This document shows, piece by piece, positions 9,190 through 18,600 of a stretch of DNA of 64,000 bases. A model generated the notes under the pieces. That model was not told where the DNA came from, searched no databases, and saw only the letters and a list, made by a program, of their open reading frames with translations. Positions within the stretch are counted from its first letter, which is position 1. The number at the start of each line of letters is the position of its first letter. The stretch is taken from the NCBI RefSeq assembly GCF_008087665.1, contig NZ_CP042912.1:434001-498000 (forward strand), read 5' to 3'. Both the position numbers and the translations under genes were made by a program. The DNA is from Mariniblastus fucicola (GTDB taxonomy: Bacteria > Planctomycetota > Planctomycetia > Pirellulales > Pirellulaceae).

Positions 9190-9801
9190 ATGCGAATCGG
9201 CGTCTTTGGCGGATCCTTCGATCCCATTCATCTTGGCCATTTAATCCTGGCCGAAAACTGTCGCGAACAGTCCAAGCTCGATCAGGTTTTGTTCATGCCC
9301 TGCGCTCTCTCGCCGCACAAGCTCGCAGGAGCTCACGGAACCGATCGGCAACGACTGGAAATGTTGGATCTGGCCATCGGCGGACATCGTGACTTCGTTC
9401 GCAGCGACCTCGAAATCAAACGCGGCGGAATCAGCTATACCGTGGACACGCTTCGCGAACTGGAATCGCAACAGCCCGGCAATGAATGGTTCTTTCTGAT
9501 GGGAGCTGACTCGCTGAAGTCGTTTGCGACATGGCGTGAGCCGGAAGAGATCCTGAAGCTCGCCAGGCCCATCGTCGTCGGACGTCCGGGATCGGGGCCG
9601 GTTGATCCTGGCTTGCTGGAGCCGCTATCCTCATCCGCCTACGTTGAAACGTTGCGTGAGCTTTCGGTAGAGAGTCCGCTGATCGACATCAGCAGCACGA
9701 AGATTCGCCAGCGAGTTGCGGACGAACAGAGCATTCGCTTTCTTGTTCCGCGAAGCATCGAACAATATATTGTGACCCAGAAAATGTATCAGGTGGCATA
9801 G
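9190..9801 (+). CDS. nadD: nicotinate mononucleotide adenylyltransferase
   Basis: NadD joins ATP and nicotinate mononucleotide to give deamido-NAD, a step of NAD synthesis. The 203-residue protein carries the nucleotidyltransferase signature GGSFDPIHLGH (residues 7-17, catalytic His14 and His17) and the ISSTKIR motif (~167-173), both diagnostic. The ATG start puts the signature at the usual distance from the N-terminus. Its last codons lie inside hairpin repeat copy 4: the final GTG-GCA-TAG (Val, Ala, stop) is repeat sequence. A small orphan gene follows. Confidence 0.96.
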   Translation: MRIGVFGGSFDPIHLGHLILAENCREQSKLDQVLFMPCALSPHKLAGAHGTDRQRLEMLDLAIGGHRDFVRSDLEIKRGGISYTVDTLRELESQQPGNEWFFLMGADSLKSFATWREPEEILKLARPIVVGRPGSGPVDPGLLEPLSSSAYVETLRELSVESPLIDISSTKIRQRVADEQSIRFLVPRSIEQYIVTQKMYQVA

Positions 9802-9817
9802 GCTTCGGGCCTGTGAT
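9792..9817 (+). repeat. dispersed hairpin repeat, copy 4, overlapping the end of nadD
   Basis: The copy reads GGTGGCATAGGCTTCG then GGCCTGTGAT. The TAG at 9799-9801 is the nadD stop codon. The loop differs from consensus (TCG) and one closing pair becomes T-G, but the hairpin stays foldable. Confidence 0.85.
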
Positions 9818-9855
9818 CAAGTTTCCCTCGCCGGCTCAATGAAAGTTTGAATTCG

Positions 9856-10125
9856 ATGTTGAAGTACAAAGATTTTGTCCCTGAAGAAATCGAAGCTCCC
9901 GGCTTCTTCAAGGAAGGCCGACATCAAAGTTTCGACCACGCGGTCGAGGAAGCAAACAAGTGGCTTGCGGAAAATCGAATCGCGCTGGTATCGATCGAAA
10001 CCGTGGTTTTGCCCAATATTTGGAGCCGTTGGGAAGAGGGATCTGGTGACGCGAGCCTTGGCACCAGCAGCGACGCTCCCAGCCGCTGGCACCAGTTTAT
10101 TCGCTGTTGGTACAAAGACGTTTAG
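9856..10125 (+). CDS. small protein of unknown function
   Basis: The 89-residue product (from the ATG at 9856; an in-frame TTG at 9847 would add three residues) is mixed alpha/beta with no signal peptide or membrane segment. I recognise no family. It has the look of an immunity-like or conserved orphan protein: an amphipathic helix FDHAVEEANKWLAEN and a final strand IRCWYKDV. It ends five bases before the ankyrin gene at 10131, so the two are very likely co-translated. Confidence 0.6.
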   Translation: MLKYKDFVPEEIEAPGFFKEGRHQSFDHAVEEANKWLAENRIALVSIETVVLPNIWSRWEEGSGDASLGTSSDAPSRWHQFIRCWYKDV

Positions 10126-10130
10126 CAATC

Positions 10131-11168
10131 ATGGATGATGCCAAACTGAAGCTATTTCTCGATCACATCAAGAAAGGCGAAACCGAAGAACTGCTAGCCG
10201 CGCTGCTGTCGGCGCCGAATCGAGAGGAGTTGCTCACGGCGACGATTCAATCATCGGACCCGACCGGTTATTGCATCGGCAAGGACATGAACCTGTTGCA
10301 GTTCGCATCGTTTCGGAACTGGAAAGCTGACTCGTCCGAAGTTCTGCTGGAACTGGGCGCGACGATCGACATTCATTCGGCTTGCGGGACCGGTCGCGTC
10401 GACGATATCAATCGGTTGTTGGCCGCGGATCCGACGGCGAAAGATTTGTTGATCGATACGTTTGCTCCGATGCAGTACGCAATTGTGTCGGGCCAGGTCG
10501 CCTCCGCCAGGTGTTTGTTGGAACAGGGTGACAATCCGAATCGCGAGATCGACAAGGTCGCCTGGTTCGCATGGGAGAACGATGCGGTGGCTCTTGGCCA
10601 ATCCGATTGGCGGTTGATTCACATGGCTTCGATTTGGTGTTTGAAGCCTGATCGAATCGAGTTGGCTCGCGCTCTGCGTGACGCAGGAGCGGATTTGAAT
10701 GTGGCTTCACCGCTGGATGGCTATCGTCCGATTCACCTTTCGGCGGTGCCGAACCAGATTCAGATGATGGAGTTTTATGTTGAGAGTGGCGTTGACGTCG
10801 ACAGCCGTTCGGCAGATCGCCCCGGCATTAACGTTCCCGGAGAAGAGATGCCGTCACCTCACGGCGGACACGATTGGACTCCGCTGATGATTTCCTGCGG
10901 CGAAGGGTTTGCCGACGGAGCACGACGTTTGGTGGAACTTGGAGCAAACGTTAATTCGCAAAATTCGCTCGGGCGGACGCCACTTCACATCGCAGCCGGC
11001 GGCTTTTGGAAAGAAAACGAGTCGGTTTACGCGGAGATTGTCGAATTGTTGTTGGCCAACGGAGCGGAGCGTGAAACGCAAGACAGCGGCGGCAAGTTGC
11101 CGATCGATTTCGCCAAAGAGAAACAGTACGCGTCGGTCGAGCGTCTGTTATCCAGCCCGGTGGCATAG
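10131..11168 (+). CDS. ankyrin-repeat protein
   Basis: The 345-residue cytoplasmic protein contains about six to seven ankyrin-type repeats. The clearest are DWTPLMISCGEGFADGARRLVELGANVNSQ in two pieces and LGRTPLHIAAGGF through VELLLANGAERETQ near the C-terminus; DGYRPIHLSAV is another. Such proteins bind partners, and none is named by the sequence. I start at ATG 10131, because the in-frame ATG at 10107 lies inside the preceding gene. The stop codon TAG (11166-11168) lies within hairpin repeat copy 5, as for nadD. Confidence 0.85.
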   Translation: MDDAKLKLFLDHIKKGETEELLAALLSAPNREELLTATIQSSDPTGYCIGKDMNLLQFASFRNWKADSSEVLLELGATIDIHSACGTGRVDDINRLLAADPTAKDLLIDTFAPMQYAIVSGQVASARCLLEQGDNPNREIDKVAWFAWENDAVALGQSDWRLIHMASIWCLKPDRIELARALRDAGADLNVASPLDGYRPIHLSAVPNQIQMMEFYVESGVDVDSRSADRPGINVPGEEMPSPHGGHDWTPLMISCGEGFADGARRLVELGANVNSQNSLGRTPLHIAAGGFWKENESVYAEIVELLLANGAERETQDSGGKLPIDFAKEKQYASVERLLSSPVA

Positions 11169-11184
11169 GCTTCCAGCCTGTGAT
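11159..11184 (+). repeat. dispersed hairpin repeat, copy 5, overlapping the ankyrin gene end
   Basis: This is a perfect consensus copy: GGTGGCATAGGCTTCC followed by AGCCTGTGAT. Its TAG is the stop codon of the ankyrin gene, and the last two amino acids (Val, Ala) are repeat-encoded. Confidence 0.9.
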
Positions 11185-11241
11185 TGCATTTCACCGTTCC
11201 ACTCTCCCGTACACCTCTCACGAAATGCCAACCCAGACTCT

Positions 11242-12654
11242 CTACGCCAAAATTTCCTTCACCACGTTCGCTTCTTCCACACCCGTCAAACGCATGTCCA
11301 GGCCCTGGAACTTGTAGGTAAACCGCTCGTGATCGATGCCCAGCAGATGCAGCATCGTCGCATGGAAATCGTGAACCGTAACTTCGTTTTCAACCGCGTT
11401 GTAACCTAACTCATCTGTCGCACCGTAGCTGATGCCGGGCTTCACTCCGCCGCCGGCCATCCAAAGCGAAAACCCTTTGATGTGATGATCGCGCCCGCTG
11501 CCTCCCTGGGACATCGGCGTGCGACCAAACTCGCCACCCCAAATCACAAGCGTGTCTTCCAGCATCCCCAGCCGCTTTAAATCTTCGATCAAAGCCCACG
11601 ATCCGCGATCAACCAGCTTGGAAACTTTCTTGATGCCGCCTTCAATCCCGCCGTGATGGTCCCAGCCGCGGTGATAGAGCTGAATGAAACGCACGCCGCG
11701 CTGAGCCAGCCTTCTGGCCAACAGACAGTTACTCGCGAAAGATCCGTCGCCCGGTTTGGCGCCGTACATGTCCAGCGTTTCCTGGGACTCATCGCTGACG
11801 TCCGCCAGATCCGGAACGCTGGCCTGCATTCTGAAGGCCAACTCGTACTGCGAAATGCCCGTTTCGATTTCCGGGTTGTCGACCAGTTGATTGCGAAGCT
11901 GATTGAGCCCGTTGACCGTGTCGATGACGTGGCGTTGGTCCGCACGAGTCACTCCTGGCGGATTGCCGACATGCATCACGGGGTCGCCTTTGGACTGAAA
12001 ATAGACTCCTTGGTAACGGCTTGGCAAAAACCCGCTGTGCCACTGCCGCGATGCGATAGGCTGCGACTGTCCGCCGCCTTCGGAAGCCAAAACCACAAAG
12101 CCCGGCAGGTCTTTGGATTCGCTTCCCAAGCCGTATTGAATCCACGAACCCATGCACGGCCGACCGGAAATTTGTGTTCCGCAGTTCATGAAAGTGTGGG
12201 CCGGATCATGGTTGATCTGTTTCGTTGTCATGGATCGAACGATCGCAATGTCGTCGGCAAGTTTGGCCATGTGCGGAAACTGATCGCAAATTTCCTGACC
12301 GCTTTGTCCGTGTTTACTGAACTTGAATCGCGGCGCGTAGCAGTTCAGTGGTTTGTTTTGCAACTGAGCCAGCGGTTGGCCTTTGGTGAAGGCTTCGGGC
12401 ATCGGTTTGCCGTCCATCTCGGCCAGCTTCGGTTTATAGTCCAGCGTTTCCAGGTGCGAAGGTCCGCCGGCCATACAAAGAAAGATGACTCGTTTGGCTT
12501 TGGCCGGAAAGTGCGGCTGGATGTTGGGTCCGAAGGGGCTGTCCTTCTGTGAGACTTCAACTTTGTCGTCGGCCAGCAGTTGACTCGCGAAAGCCAGTGA
12601 GCCGATGCCGACAGCGCTGCGGTTGATGAACGTTCGGCGGTTTAGATTATTCAT
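11242..12654 (-). CDS. DUF1501 family protein (sulfatase/alkaline-phosphatase fold), exported by Tat
   Basis: The 470-residue protein opens with a Tat-type signal (RRTFINRSAVGIGSLAFA). It then shows the DUF1501 hallmarks: PHFPAKAKRVIFLCMAGGPSH, LDYKPKL, GQEICDQFPHMAKLADDIAIVRSM, HHGGIEGGIKK, VIWGGEFGRTP, and GRDHHIKGFSLWMAGGGVKPG near the end. DUF1501 proteins are abundant in planctomycetes and nearly always sit next to a DUF1549/DUF1553 gene, as here; their biochemical role is unsettled, with polysaccharide breakdown often proposed. Metal-binding Asp/His residues are present. The partner gene lies upstream on the same strand, separated by an inverted pair of hairpin repeats. Confidence 0.93.
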   Translation of the reverse strand: MNNLNRRTFINRSAVGIGSLAFASQLLADDKVEVSQKDSPFGPNIQPHFPAKAKRVIFLCMAGGPSHLETLDYKPKLAEMDGKPMPEAFTKGQPLAQLQNKPLNCYAPRFKFSKHGQSGQEICDQFPHMAKLADDIAIVRSMTTKQINHDPAHTFMNCGTQISGRPCMGSWIQYGLGSESKDLPGFVVLASEGGGQSQPIASRQWHSGFLPSRYQGVYFQSKGDPVMHVGNPPGVTRADQRHVIDTVNGLNQLRNQLVDNPEIETGISQYELAFRMQASVPDLADVSDESQETLDMYGAKPGDGSFASNCLLARRLAQRGVRFIQLYHRGWDHHGGIEGGIKKVSKLVDRGSWALIEDLKRLGMLEDTLVIWGGEFGRTPMSQGGSGRDHHIKGFSLWMAGGGVKPGISYGATDELGYNAVENEVTVHDFHATMLHLLGIDHERFTYKFQGLDMRLTGVEEANVVKEILA

Positions 12655-12673
12655 GATGATTCAAATCGAAAAT

Positions 12674-12698
12674 GTTGGATAGGCTTCTAGCCTGTCAT
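12674..12698 (+). repeat. dispersed hairpin repeat, copy 6 (compensated stem)
   Basis: The copy reads GTTGGATAGGCTTCTAGCC then TGTCAT. The outer pair is G-C (GAT...GTC) where the consensus has C-G (CAT...GTG), a compensatory change. It faces copy 7. Confidence 0.8.
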
Positions 12699-12741
12699 CA
12701 GTTGTGGCGGTGAAATGACGGTTTGATGTTCGTCCTGCGCG

Positions 12742-12767
12742 ATCACAGGCTGGAAGCCTATGCCACC
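12742..12767 (-). repeat. dispersed hairpin repeat, copy 7
   Basis: Perfect reverse-oriented copy (ATCACAGGCTGGAAGCC then TATGCCACC), four bases from the stop codon of the cytochrome/DUF1549 gene. It forms an inverted pair with copy 6 inside the two-gene DUF1501 unit. Confidence 0.9.
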
Positions 12768-12771
12768 TTTT

Positions 12772-15303
12772 TCAGTGTCGCGAAATTGTCTCGTACGCAT
12801 TCAGCATCGCCCGCGCAACCTGAGTCCACGCAGCCAACTCTCGCACGTCGATTCCGTCCGGCACCGATGATTCCCCGACCGCAAGCAACGCTGTTGCATC
12901 GGCTTTCGCATCGGCAAACCGTTCCTGTTGATTTTCATAAAGCTTGACCAGCAAATCGATCTCGCCATCGAGCGGCTTTCGCCCAACGGACTCCTGCCAT
13001 GCAAATTCAATCTTCTGTTTCGTATCGCCCTCGAACTTCATCATTCGAATTGCCAGGCCGCGGGCCGCCTCCACAAAAATTGGATCGTTCAGCAGCACCA
13101 AAGCCTGCTGCGGAATGTTCGAACGGGCTCGACTGGCAACGCACTCTTCACGCGTCGGCGCGTCGAAAGCCAGCATTGTCGGGTGCAGAAAACTGCGACA
13201 CCAAAACGTATACAGACTCTTGCGGTACAGCTCGGATCCGTCGCCCTGAGTCCACTTTCGTTTCGGAAAATTCAAATGCTGCCAATAGCCTTGCGGCTGA
13301 TAAGGCTTCACGCTTCTGCCGCCAATTTGCGACTCATTCAGCAACCCGCCAAGCTGCAACGCCGTGTCCCGAACGAACTCCGCATCGATTCGCCATCGCG
13401 ATTGACGCGCGTACCAAAGATTCGCCGGATCTGCTTCCTTAACCGACGAATCCGCAACGGAACTTTGACGATACGTCTGGCTCATCACCATCAGCTTCGC
13501 CATCCGTTTCACATCCCAATCCGATTGGAACTCAGCCGCCAGCCAGTCCAACAGCTCCGGATGCGTCGGCGGTTCGCCCTGCCCTCCAAGGTCGTCGAGA
13601 TTGTTTGAAAGTCCTCGTCCGTAGAAAATTTTCCACAGCCGGTTCACGAAAGTCCGCGACGTCAGCGGGTTGGCAGGATCCACCATCCATTTGGCCAAAT
13701 CCAGCCGCGTCAGTCGCCTGTCGACGCCCTCAAAGCTGGATGGCAGAAATTCGGGAACCGCCGGAAGGACCACTTCTCCGGACTCATCCATCCAGTCACC
13801 GCGATTTTTGATTTTCGTCATCCGCGGCTTTGGCAACGCATCTGAAACCAGCATCGACCTCGCATTGTCCCGGACTTTCTTGATCGCGGCCTGCAAATCC
13901 GCTGCTCTTTTCTTGATCGAAGCAAACTCGCTGGACGCATCGAGAAATGCATCGTCGAGCTGTTTTTGCTGTTCCGCCGAACGCTTGTCAGCAGCGATCT
14001 TAACAATGTCCTGCAACGAACTATCTGTTTCATTAACTTTGGCGTCGGATCCTTCTGCATTCTGAGACTCGACTTCTTCGGTATCTTCCACCAACGCTTT
14101 TTCCCACTCCATTTGCAGCTTCTTTCGAGCGTCGGAACCATCGCGAAACGCGGCCTCTTCGCCCTTTGCGGCAGCCAAATCCTTTTCCAGTTGTTGAAGC
14201 TGAGCTTTCTCCTGATCGGTATACAGGTAGAGGTTTTTGACGCGTTTACCGACAGGCGTTTCCCGGATGTCGGAGAAGAAAGCGCTCATCGCGTAAAAGT
14301 CCTTGGCCGTGATCGGATCGTATTTGTGATCGTGACACTGAGCACAGCCCATCGTCTGCCCCATCCAGACTCCGCTGACATTGCGAACGCGATCGGCAGC
14401 GTAGATGGCGATGTACTCTTTCGGTTGAGCACCGCCTTCCTGAGTCGTCTGCAGCAGACGGTTGTATCCCGACGCGATTTTTTGCTGCGTCGTCGCGTCG
14501 GGCAACAGGTCGCCCGCAAGTTGCTCGATCGTGAATTCATCGAAAGGCTTGTTCGCGTTGAAGGCGTTGATCACGTAATCGCGATAGGCGGAAACTTCCA
14601 TCGAATTGTCGCTGTGGTAGCCGATCGTGTCGGCGTAACGAACGAGGTCCAGCCAAAACACGGCCATGCGTTCTCCGAAAGCGTCCTCGTTGAGCAATCT
14701 ATCGACAAGGTTCTCGTAGGCGTTCGGCGAATCGTCGGCAAGGAACGTTTGGATCTCTGCGCCGGTTGGTGGCAATCCGGTTAAGTCCAGCGAAAGTCGA
14801 CGGATCAGTGTCACGCGATCGGCTTGCTCAGAAGCGGCCAGTTTCTGTTGTTCGAGCCGTTTGCGAATCAGCACGTCGATCGGCGAGTCATCTTTTGCGG
14901 TCAGCTCAATTTCCGGTTTGGCGATCGGGCGATAGGACCAATGCTGTTCGTAAACGGCACCCTGTTCGATCCACTGGCGAAGCTTTTCTTTCTCCTGATC
15001 ACTGAGTGTTTTATGAGAATGCGGCGGCGGCATGACGATGTCTTCTTCGTCGGCGACGATCCGTTGCCAGGCTGCCGATTCGTCAAGCGATCCAGGCGTA
15101 ATGGCATCCATCTCGATTGCCGCGTCGCGCTGGTCCAGCCGCAAACCGGCTTCACGAGTCTCTTCGTCGTTGCCGTGACAGTGAAAGCACTTGTCAGAAA
15201 GGATCGGCCGAATGTCGCGAGTGAAGTTGACTTCCTGCGCGGGCAGATTTTCGACGGCAACCAAAAGGCAGAAGATCAGGATGGGCGAGAGAGAAAGCTT
15301 CAT
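12772..15303 (-). CDS. planctomycete cytochrome C-type / DUF1549 / DUF1553 protein
   Basis: The 843-residue exported protein (signal peptide to ~Ala22) begins with a PSCyt1-type domain containing one CxxCH heme site (C39-F-H-C-H43), then DUF1549 (RLSLDLTGLPPTGAEI; MGCAQCHDHKYDPI, a second CxxCH at about residue 320). A coiled-coil insert rich in Lys and Glu follows (~365-480). The C-terminal DUF1553 has NPLTSRTFVNRLWKIFYGRGL and DELG/HPELLDWLA-type motifs and ends with ARAMLNAYETI-like residues. It is probably periplasmic and heme-bearing, working with the downstream DUF1501 partner. Family function is inferred, not established. Confidence 0.93.
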   Translation of the reverse strand: MKLSLSPILIFCLLVAVENLPAQEVNFTRDIRPILSDKCFHCHGNDEETREAGLRLDQRDAAIEMDAITPGSLDESAAWQRIVADEEDIVMPPPHSHKTLSDQEKEKLRQWIEQGAVYEQHWSYRPIAKPEIELTAKDDSPIDVLIRKRLEQQKLAASEQADRVTLIRRLSLDLTGLPPTGAEIQTFLADDSPNAYENLVDRLLNEDAFGERMAVFWLDLVRYADTIGYHSDNSMEVSAYRDYVINAFNANKPFDEFTIEQLAGDLLPDATTQQKIASGYNRLLQTTQEGGAQPKEYIAIYAADRVRNVSGVWMGQTMGCAQCHDHKYDPITAKDFYAMSAFFSDIRETPVGKRVKNLYLYTDQEKAQLQQLEKDLAAAKGEEAAFRDGSDARKKLQMEWEKALVEDTEEVESQNAEGSDAKVNETDSSLQDIVKIAADKRSAEQQKQLDDAFLDASSEFASIKKRAADLQAAIKKVRDNARSMLVSDALPKPRMTKIKNRGDWMDESGEVVLPAVPEFLPSSFEGVDRRLTRLDLAKWMVDPANPLTSRTFVNRLWKIFYGRGLSNNLDDLGGQGEPPTHPELLDWLAAEFQSDWDVKRMAKLMVMSQTYRQSSVADSSVKEADPANLWYARQSRWRIDAEFVRDTALQLGGLLNESQIGGRSVKPYQPQGYWQHLNFPKRKWTQGDGSELYRKSLYTFWCRSFLHPTMLAFDAPTREECVASRARSNIPQQALVLLNDPIFVEAARGLAIRMMKFEGDTKQKIEFAWQESVGRKPLDGEIDLLVKLYENQQERFADAKADATALLAVGESSVPDGIDVRELAAWTQVARAMLNAYETISRH

Positions 15304-15675
15304 GTGCTTTGTCGCAATTGAAGTTGGTGGTATTAGTTGATCGCTGGTGCGACGTCACCGGTAGGCCATTTTGGCAACGTTCGATGGCTTTGCGCTATCG
15401 CTACGTCTATTCTAACCGTCGGCTGGAGGTCAAAGCCACGTCAGCTTGCAGCCATGGACAGCTCAATTTTAGCACTGAATTCCGCACGTCGACCACAAAA
15501 GGAAGCCTCGGCTTTCAACAACCAGCATCCTACGACTATGCGGCCGGCAGCAACTATTTCGAAAAAAATCTGACTTGGGGTGTCAGGCCGCTGCGTTCTA
15601 CCAGTGTCCGAAGCAGTTTGCTTTTTGCGACCTCTCCCGGCACGATATCAGTTATCTCCTCCGCACGGAAATCCC
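15304..15675. other. intergenic region between divergent genes
   Basis: This 372-bp gap separates the minus-strand cytochrome/DUF1549 gene from the plus-strand kinase gene, so it must hold promoters for both. I see no convincing promoter, repeat or small gene. The short open frames here have no coding character. Confidence 0.5.
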
Positions 15676-18600
15676 ATGAGCACGCTCTGCCCTGATAAAA
15701 ACCGCCTGGAATCGTTTTCACAAGGTCGGCTTACCGAAGAGGACAGCGATCTGCTGATCGTTCATTTGCAGGATTGTGAATCCTGTCAGCTGGATTTGGA
15801 GACGATCGATCAATCGAATCCGGCTGATACTTTTATCGGCGAGCTACGCAATGCTGCGGATGAAGCGGCCGACCTGATTCAGCAGGAACCTGAATTTCGC
15901 AGCGCCGCGGTGAAAGCACTCGCCGCGCTGACCGAAGCCAACCATAACGAAGCGTTACCGCTGCCGGATTCGATTGGCGATTACGAGATCGTGCGACCAA
16001 TCGGCCGGGGCGGAATGGGGCGAGTGTTCCTGGGGCGACACACAAAGCTCGGCCGACAGGTTGCGATCAAAGTCCTGGCTCCGCATCGTCGCTGGGATCA
16101 GCGAATGCACGAACGGTTCGAGGCCGAGATGCGAGCCGTTGGTGGATTGAACCATGCGAACATCGTTGCGGCTTACGATGCCCGAGACGTCGATGGCGTT
16201 GCGGTGCTGGTGACCGAGTTTGTGGAAGGGCTTGATGGCAGCGATTTGCTTAAACGCAAAGGTCGTTTGGAAATCGCGAACGCGTGTCGAATCGGCGCGG
16301 AGATCTGCAAAGCACTGGACTACATCGCGAAAATGAATCTGGTACATCGTGATGTGAAGCCGTCCAACGTGATGATTGACGACGCGGGGAATGTAAAGCT
16401 GTTGGATTTGGGTTTGGCGCGGATCCAGAGCGTCGAAGAGGGCGAAGAGTTCACTGCGACCGGTCAGGCGATGGAGACGGCTGACTACGTTGCCCCAGAA
16501 CAGGTTAATGACGCTCGCAATGTCGACGTGCGAACGGACTTGTATGGTTTAGGCTGCACGCTGTACAAGATGATTGGAGGCCGGGCGCCATTTGCGATCG
16601 CACAGTATGCAACACCGTTTGCGAAAATGAATGCTCACGTCTCCTATGTGCCGGCAGCGCTTTCGCAACTGCGTGATGATGTACCGAAAGAACTTGAACG
16701 GCTCGTCCATCAGTTGTTGGCGAAGAAACCAGAGGACCGTCCAGGGGCAGCAAGTGAAGTCGCCGATCAGTTGGAGGCTTTCGCGAGCGAATCAGATTTG
16801 ACTGCGATGGTGAAAGCAGCCCGAGCCTTGCCTCGCATGGATCACCGATTCGAGAGAGCTACCGATCTTAAGATCGAATCGCCGGATCAAGCCAATCCAC
16901 GAGGTTTGTTGTTTCGTCGCGTTCCATTCTGGGCGACGGTCGGGTCAGTATTGGCTGCGGTCTGTGCGGGCATGTTGTTGCAGATCGCGATCACAGTTGA
17001 AAAACCGGACGGGACCAAGGCAAACGTGGTGATTCCTGATGGCTCAACGGCTGTTGTGGATGCTGAAGGCAACATCACCCTGAAATTGGCTGACGGTTCA
17101 ACGGCTGGCTTGATTGGGAAGTCAAACGTGAGCCGTGCTTCCGATGCACCTGAAAAGAGTTTGAAGAACCTTCCCGCTCAGGTTGCGATTAAGGAGGTTG
17201 AAGAGCTGTTACAGGGAGAACCTGCTCCTATGCAACAACTTACGGAGGTGCCTGTTTCGGACGAAACCCTCAATGGGCTGCAGCCAAATGATTGGGTCGA
17301 TGTTTTGACCGTTCCTGTGTTTAGCAATGGCGTGTATTCTCCAAGCCAATTAATTGCAAGCGGAGTGAGGTTTGACGGCTCAATTGAATCGATACTCTCC
17401 AAACGCGATTTGTTGTTGCCGCTCACTGCCAGAGATCGAACCTTGAGAGCCCATGCTCTGGCTATGGGGCACCGATTAACTTGCCAAGCGCACGATGTCG
17501 AAAACGTTTTGAAGAACGATCGCTACCAGTTGCAGGGCGTTTGGAGTGGCCGTCTCCCAAACGACGTTCCGTTCGCATTGGCGTTTCACAACAATCGGGT
17601 GATTTTTTTCGCTCCCGGCGGATACCAAAAAGCGGCCACGTTTGATGTCGAGTCATTAAAGGACGGCGGGCACGCACGTTTGCTACGCGTCATTGGATCG
17701 GATAACAATTCCGCACTGACAAGCGAATGGGATAAAGCCATGTACTGGTTTGGGCAGAAAAGCGATCATCTGCAAGCCGATACGGTTTTTGTCGCGTCCA
17801 ACAGTCTCAAAGGAATCATCACCAAGCTGACTCGTGTGGGCAATGCGAGCAATGATGTGGAGTTGGCGGCGACCCGGTTTTTGGACGATCTGAGAAACGA
17901 ACCCGTCAAACTTTCCGTGCAGGTCGTAGCGAAGGTTGTGCGAAAGCCTGTCGAAGAAATCGTTGACGGGCAAAAGACGACCCGATTTGTGGATGATTTG
18001 TCGAAAGTTGACTACGACAAAACTCCCATCATCACCAATCGCGATTTCGTTTCGATACGAGTGTCAGAGGAGCGATATGGGCCGACGCTGTATGTTTCCC
18101 TTAGCGAATTCGCTGGCGACAAATTGCGATTCGTCACGAAGTCCAGCGTCGGGCAGCACTTGGCGATTGTGATCGACGGAGAAGTCGTCATGGCACCAAG
18201 GATCAACTCTGCGATTGGAAGTGAACTTGCCATTTCTGGTGACTTCACAACTACGCAACTTCAAAAAATGGTGAAAGATCTTGTTCCGCTTTCTCGGCAA
18301 GATCGGCGGACTCAATCGGAAGACAAATTGCGGCAGTTGATGCTGGGCGTGTTGAACTACGAATCCGTGAATCAGAAAATGCCAGCTGCCATTCATAAAG
18401 TCGATGGCTCCAAACAGGTGTTTAGTTGGCGAGTTGCGATCCTGCCGTTTATTGGCCAGAAAGACTTATACGGGAAGTTCAAATTCGATCAGCCGTGGGA
18501 CAGCGCTCACAACATGCAGGTTGCGGCCGAGATGCCAGACGCATTCAGGCTGCCCGGAGAAAACCCAGAATCGATTTCGACGCACTACCTTGCCGTCGCC

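Noticed and set aside
15337-15573. Small open frame in the gap before the kinase gene
   Set aside because: No ribosome site, no domain pattern, and unusual composition.
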